Assembly (NCBI GenBank): GCA_038496445.1
Contig: JALMLS010000149.1
Span: forward strand, 235,363 to 299,362
Source: Trichosphaerium sp. ATCC 40318
Lineage: Eukaryota; Discosea; Flabellinia; Trichosidae
Length of the DNA: 64,000 bases
Direction of reading: 5' to 3'
Positions 60,001-64,000 of this stretch are shown piece after piece. The position numbers and the translations under genes were made by a program. Below the pieces are notes generated by a model that was given only the letters and a program-made list of their open reading frames with translations, had not been told where the DNA came from and ran no database searches. Positions within the stretch are counted from its first letter, which is position 1; every line of letters starts with the position of its first letter.

Positions 60001-60118
60001 TAGTGGCTATATTGAACCTCCTAAGAGACTTGATCTTTGTTCTAATAAGTCAAGAAGGAGTGGTAGTTTAGATCTATTCTTACCTGTATGTTCTACTGTA
60101 CGAAAGAAAAAAAATTAA
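54036..60118 (+). CDS. SAM-domain protein with HsdR-like helicase and ARM/TOG-like C-terminus
   Basis: Long spliced gene. Residues 1-65 are a SAM domain (LRKLFDSVGFTEKDALQYVE, ELLKELGVKKIGHRIRILK). A disordered linker carries sumoylation-like VKKE/IKKE sites and an acidic SIM-like DDSDDEDSVEEVTD. The helicase core follows: NYLIQHAAGSGKSITIASLA (motif I), IAIIADECHRTHG (motif II, DECH), TYFSFTCTPS (motif III) and EKLRTGFDEPSLAFMYLDKK with QTLGRLSRVC (motifs V-VI). The pattern GfDxPsLxxxYLDK with GRLSRV is characteristic of type I restriction R subunits (HsdR), not of usual DEAD-box or Snf2 enzymes. The N-terminal PD-(D/E)xK nuclease of HsdR is not visible. The C-terminus has an SV40-like PPKKKAKV nuclear signal and helical repeats (DVLEIVRSSKWDVRKEGFQY). 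The final exons (59580-60118) are not fully resolved. Confidence 0.75.
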
Positions 60119-60526
60119 AGAAATGTTATTAGCAAAGCGATGTACAAACACTTTACAAAAAAAAAAAGTCACAACAAGTTTACTCGTCTCGTTAGACAAT
60201 TCCAGCTGATTTTATGTTGTACTAGAGTAGTTGTTTGTGCATGTATGGACCATGTTGACTGCAATTGAAACGTATTATATACTAGCTAGTCCTTTAACAT
60301 TACAATCAATCACAAAAACCCCCTGTTCATACTATAATCTCAAGAGCCTATTTGCATCGGTACAAATAGTTTGGGTAGGGAAACTATTATCATTGCCATC
60401 ACTAAGAATAGTCGTAACAAGAAGTGATAGTTTTTATGTTCATGGAGGGACAAAACACGTGATTTTCTAAAATAACCATAGGTTCAGTGCAACCCACTTT
60501 GTGGAACTCTAAGTTTATTGTTTTGG
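60119..60526. other. Intergenic, convergent genes
   Basis: About 400 bp between two converging genes. One open frame (60231-60470) starts at TTG and lacks any motif. CACGTG occurs near 60456 as ACACGTGATTT. No gene is supported. Confidence 0.5.
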
Positions 60527-63500
60527 TCAATCCGTCAGTTCGTTGACAAATGCCTTCAGGCGTGTCAATCCTTCCTTTAATGTTTCTTGGTTTGTTACAT
60601 ATGCAATACGAAACGCATTAGAGCAACCAAATCCAGTACCAGGTACTAATGCTACTTGATACGCTTGAAGAAAGGTGGAACAGAAATCCATATCAGAGTT
60701 AATCTTCCCTTGTATGACTTTCCCAAGAGGTCTACAAACAAAGTAAGATTGAATGAAATCACACTTAGAAACACTGTATCAAATATTATCGTCACGTGTA
60801 CACGTGCGACCGAAGTTCATTTCCGAACAAGAAAAAAACGTCGCCTTTGCGATTTTTAGGTACCTGTTATTGTAGGGAAAATGTAGAAGGCACCACGAGG
60901 TTCGTATAATCCTAGCCCAGGTATTGTTCGTAAAATACCCATCATTAGATTCTTTCTTGCTTTCATTTCTAGAACGTTTTCTTGAATCACCTGTAGAGTA
61001 GTAATCAAAAAAAAAGCCAAAGTGAGGGTATAAATGATATCTTACGTCGTATGGGAGTGCTAGTGCGTAAATTCCAGCATGTTGTGCAATACTTGAAGCA
61101 CATGAAGTAATCAATTGTTGGATCTTAAGGCACATTTTAACAATCTTTGCTGGTGCCGCCATGTAACTAATAAGAAACATTTAACGCAAGCATTATTTCA
61201 AAAATTACTAAAAGATGAAGGCTCAAACCAACTAATTACATACCCTAATCTTAGTCCAGTCATAGCATGCTTTACTGAAACCATTTATTGAAATGGTACG
61301 CTCCTTCATGCCTGTAGAGGTTATTAAAAACAATGCAAGTTTTATTGTTTACCTTTCAGTTTTGCAAATGAAACGTGCTTTGTGTCATCGAATAGAATGC
61401 GTTCATAAATCTCGTCACTATCATTACATTAATAAGAATAAAAGAACATGCGTACCTGACAACGTATATGTGTCGGTACTCAGGTCGCTCTAAAACTTCA
61501 GCTAGCGCTTCAAGATCTTCGCGAGAAAACACTGAAATAACAAAAAGTTAGTTTGACGCTTGTATTCCACCAACTTCACACTTCAAAACTTAACACTTAC
61601 CAGTGCCTAAACAAACCGTGAGTATTGGATTGGTATAAGTTTGTAAAAAACAAAGTGATAGTAAAGATGTAGCAGTGACATAGATGTACCTGTTGGATTG
61701 CAAGGGTTGCTGAACATTATAAGCTTTGTTTGACTGTTCAGTGCTTCTTCAATACCCTTGACTGGTAGGCTGTATCCTGATTCAACACTTGATTCAATAT
61801 AACGAGGAATACCCCTAGAGAAATGTATCATAGCAGGATAGCTAACCTAGGAATCCAATCAACAAATTGTTGTTAAACCAAATGTAAAAAAGTACTAACA
61901 TAGTATGGTTTTGGTATGACTACTTCATCTCCTGGACCTACAAGTGCCCTAACAGCTTCAAATAGTGCCTGCTTACCACCACTTGTTACAAGAATCTCAT
62001 TTGTTCCGTAATTCAACCCTTTTCTTTCGAGCAAGTGTTTTTGGATTGCATTGCGTAAATCCAAGGTACCAGCGCTCTAATCAAAATTAATTGTTGAGTT
62101 TTGAGGTTGGATTCTTACCTCAGTGTATAAAGTCTTTCCCTTTCCTACTGCTTCTACAACCGCTTCTTGTACTGCTTTTGGCATTGGGTAATCTGGTTCT
62201 CCAACATTGAACTTAATAATGGTTTGACCTGTTCGGAAAAAAATAAGAAAACCATTCTGTGTCAGTTATTTTCGACTTGCCTTGTTGTTCTAGCTCGATT
62301 CTTAGTTGGTTTACTGCCATTGTGGCTGAAGGTTGTATTGATGTTACATCATTACTAAACTCATGAACCAAGTCGTTTGTAGTTTCACGTTCTTTTGCAC
62401 GGAGTTGTGAATGAACAATTTCGACTGATTTTTTAAGGTTTTCAAGTACTTGGTGAGCATTTGGGTTGTACCTAGTTATGTCACTCAGGAACAATAGAAT
62501 GGAAAATAAACGCACTTGTAAAGACCAAAGTATAGATCGAAACTATCATGAATTGTATTCTCAACAAGACCAAGTAACATGTCAAAACCTTTTGTGTTTA
62601 TAGGCGTTTTCTCAACGTTCTACAACACGTGTCAAAAAATTCAATCTTCAATGAGTTAAACTTACCAATGCAGATAACATACGCCCTGTAGTGTGGGTAA
62701 TAAACTGGCTCTGAGCTCCCTACAAATGAAAGTTGTTAGATTGGTTTTGGTAGCTAGTTCTTTGTCATACAAATCTGTCGTGTTCTTCACAAGTCAATAC
62801 TTCCATCTTACAACCTTCTGAAGAGAACAAATCCAAAAAAGAGGAACATCTTGCGTCATTTGCAATACGGACTTTCTCATATACACATATGAGATCCTTC
62901 CTAGTGGAGGAGAAGTGTCAATCAAGAAAGTTATCAAGAAAATGTTATTTCTTACCAAGAATTCTTCCCTGAATCAGGACCGAACATGGGATGTGTGCAA
63001 AGTCTTTGTACCGCGTAAGATATTTTAAAGTATTATGGAAGCTTTGACGTACATATCAGCAGAAGAAGGAAGATGTTCTGTGAGGATCTCTGAAAAAGAA
63101 AACTGTAAGTGAATACTATATTTATAGCTATCAACAGCTAGTGCACGTGCCTTTAGGATGACATTTTACAGAAAGTACGTCGACCACTAACCGGTCTGCA
63201 AATTTATCCAAAGGGAGACTATAGACTAGTCGTTAGCGGCGTTTCCAGTGAACAGCTTCAAAGATCATTAAATGCCATACCTTAAGAGAACCGATTTAAA
63301 TGATAGAATACTGACAGCCAGTATGACGCAATCTATTTTCTAAGGAGAGGGTTTTGAGCGCATTTCGTAATTTGACATACGCGTACCTCTTCAAAGAACT
63401 TGTTTGCCTCATCGTAGCGATAATAGCGCTTAATACCACACTCCTAATCGTGTGTTAGCGTCATAACGTCGAGGGTTAAAATTACGTGTAAATGTAGTGA

Positions 63501-63652
63501 ATACGTCGTACCGCTGCCTTTTTGGTATAATCGCCTCTAGACATAGCGTACAGTGTTACATTACTACATTTTGAAAATCTTCTAGCCAAGAATTGTCCAA
63601 ATGTACCAAATCCAATTATACCAACGTTCAGAGTTGCGTTGGAACTTGACAT
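60527..63652 (-). CDS. Prephenate/arogenate dehydrogenase fused to aminotransferase
   Basis: Multi-exon bifunctional protein. The first third is a TyrA dehydrogenase: NVGIIGFGTFGQFLARRFSK (GxGxFG NAD(P) loop), VDVLSVK and LCTHPMFGPDSG (substrate loop). The rest is a fold type I PLP aminotransferase of the aspartate/aromatic class: KFNVGEPDYPMPKAVQEAVV, ILVTSGGKQALFEAVRALVG, MFSNPCNPTGT, VVSDEIYERILFDD and SINGFSKAYAMTGLRLGYMA (PLP-binding Lys in FSKAYAMTG). These are two consecutive kinds of reaction in tyrosine synthesis: oxidation of prephenate or arogenate, and transamination. Fusing them would channel the intermediate. The exon joining around TTNDLVHEFSNDVTSIQPSA and TIIKFNVGEP keeps frame. 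The specific substrates are inferred. Confidence 0.85.
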
Positions 63653-63762
63653 TGTAAAAGAGAGTACAGTGTGTAAAAACAAAATCTATTTAAGGCACAT
63701 AAGACTTGGGGTGGCTTAAAGTGTACATAATTTACAAGCTTTATTCACAACACAAAAGGAGC

Positions 63763-64000
63763 TCACTTCTGTTTTACCTTCAATCGTTTTCGTAGTGAGG
63801 CAATCTACAAGGAGTAAGTACAATACAGACAAAGGGTAGTACTTCTTCTAGGATAGAAGCATGGTCGTGAGCAGCATTATTTGATACATCGTTTATCTTT
63901 TGTTGCATTAATAGCAACTCATCAGTTTTAACATCAAGTAGATCCACTTTTTGTTGCATCTGCGTTCCTACGTTCTCTTCTTCCTCTTCTTCTGCTTCTA
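63763..64000 (-). CDS. Coiled-coil protein, C-terminal end (runs off window)
   Basis: Only the last two exons are present. The read is EAEEEEEENVGTQMQQKVDL, then LLLMQQKINDVSNNAAHD HASILEE, then after a 38-bp GTACTA...TTGTAG intron IASLRKRLKVKQK and TGA 63763-63765. The acidic stretch followed by heptad-like helices suggests a coiled coil. The rest of the gene lies beyond base 64000, so no family can be assigned. Confidence 0.5.

Noticed and set aside
1-64000. CRISPR arrays, rRNA genes, insertion sequences or bacterial operon structure
   Set aside because: No regular spacer-repeat pattern, rRNA-like conserved blocks or transposase was seen, and the introns show a eukaryotic nuclear genome.

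Overview
The window is nuclear DNA from a eukaryotic microbe with a compact, A+T-rich, intron-dense genome. Nearly every gene is cut by many very short introns, about 38 to 110 bases and usually about 50. They mostly start GTACGT, GTAAGT or GTACNN and end in a T-rich tract plus TAG or CAG. Most proteins were therefore rebuilt by joining exons across frames, and exon edges and some ends are approximate. The lineage is not settled. It makes tyrosine from prephenate, so it is not an animal. It also has a phenylalanine hydroxylase, a Frizzled-like seven-helix receptor, an ARM-RhoGEF and a GPI-anchor pathway gene. A free-living amoeboid or flagellate protist would fit, but this is inference.

Layout: 0.6-2.9 kb holds an inverted duplication carrying two divergent casein-kinase-1-like pseudokinase genes. 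4.2-11.4 kb (minus) carries a tail-anchored calponin-homology protein, a Frizzled-like receptor, RNA polymerase III subunit RPC8 and an RsuA-type pseudouridine synthase. 11.9-20 kb carries a DUF445 membrane protein, a tubulin-tyrosine-ligase-like enzyme, a TIG-domain protein, a YbaB-like protein (minus) and PIG-A. 21-25 kb (minus) has a small membrane protein and a fused RCC1/F-box/ARF-like gene. 25.3-25.5 kb is a 216-bp element with perfect 26-bp inverted ends. 25.8-30.8 kb has a GTPase fused to an Hsp20-like domain and a Pro/Thr-rich surface protein. 31-34.9 kb has a protein built of eight Trp-rich repeats (minus) and a methyltransferase-like gene. 35-46 kb has phenylalanine hydroxylase (minus), two unrecognised basic nuclear-type proteins, glutamyl-tRNA synthetase (minus) and a membrane JmjC protein. 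46.5-60 kb has an ARM-DH-PH exchange factor, a CCCH zinc-finger protein and a SAM-domain protein with a type I restriction HsdR-like helicase core. 60.5-63.7 kb (minus) is a prephenate/arogenate dehydrogenase fused to an aminotransferase. A truncated coiled-coil gene runs off the right edge.

Together these are ordinary housekeeping genes (tRNA charging, Pol III, GPI anchors, aromatic amino acids, tubulin modification) mixed with unusual multidomain proteins. The best candidates for undescribed biology are the RCC1-F-box-ARF fusion, the SAM-HsdR-like helicase, the GTPase-Hsp20 fusion, and the Trp-rich repeat protein whose introns recur at the same place in each repeat. Many genes are arranged head to head with 80-310 bp between start codons. 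The hexamer CACGTG, often as ATCACGTGAT, is strongly over-represented across introns, spacers and exons.
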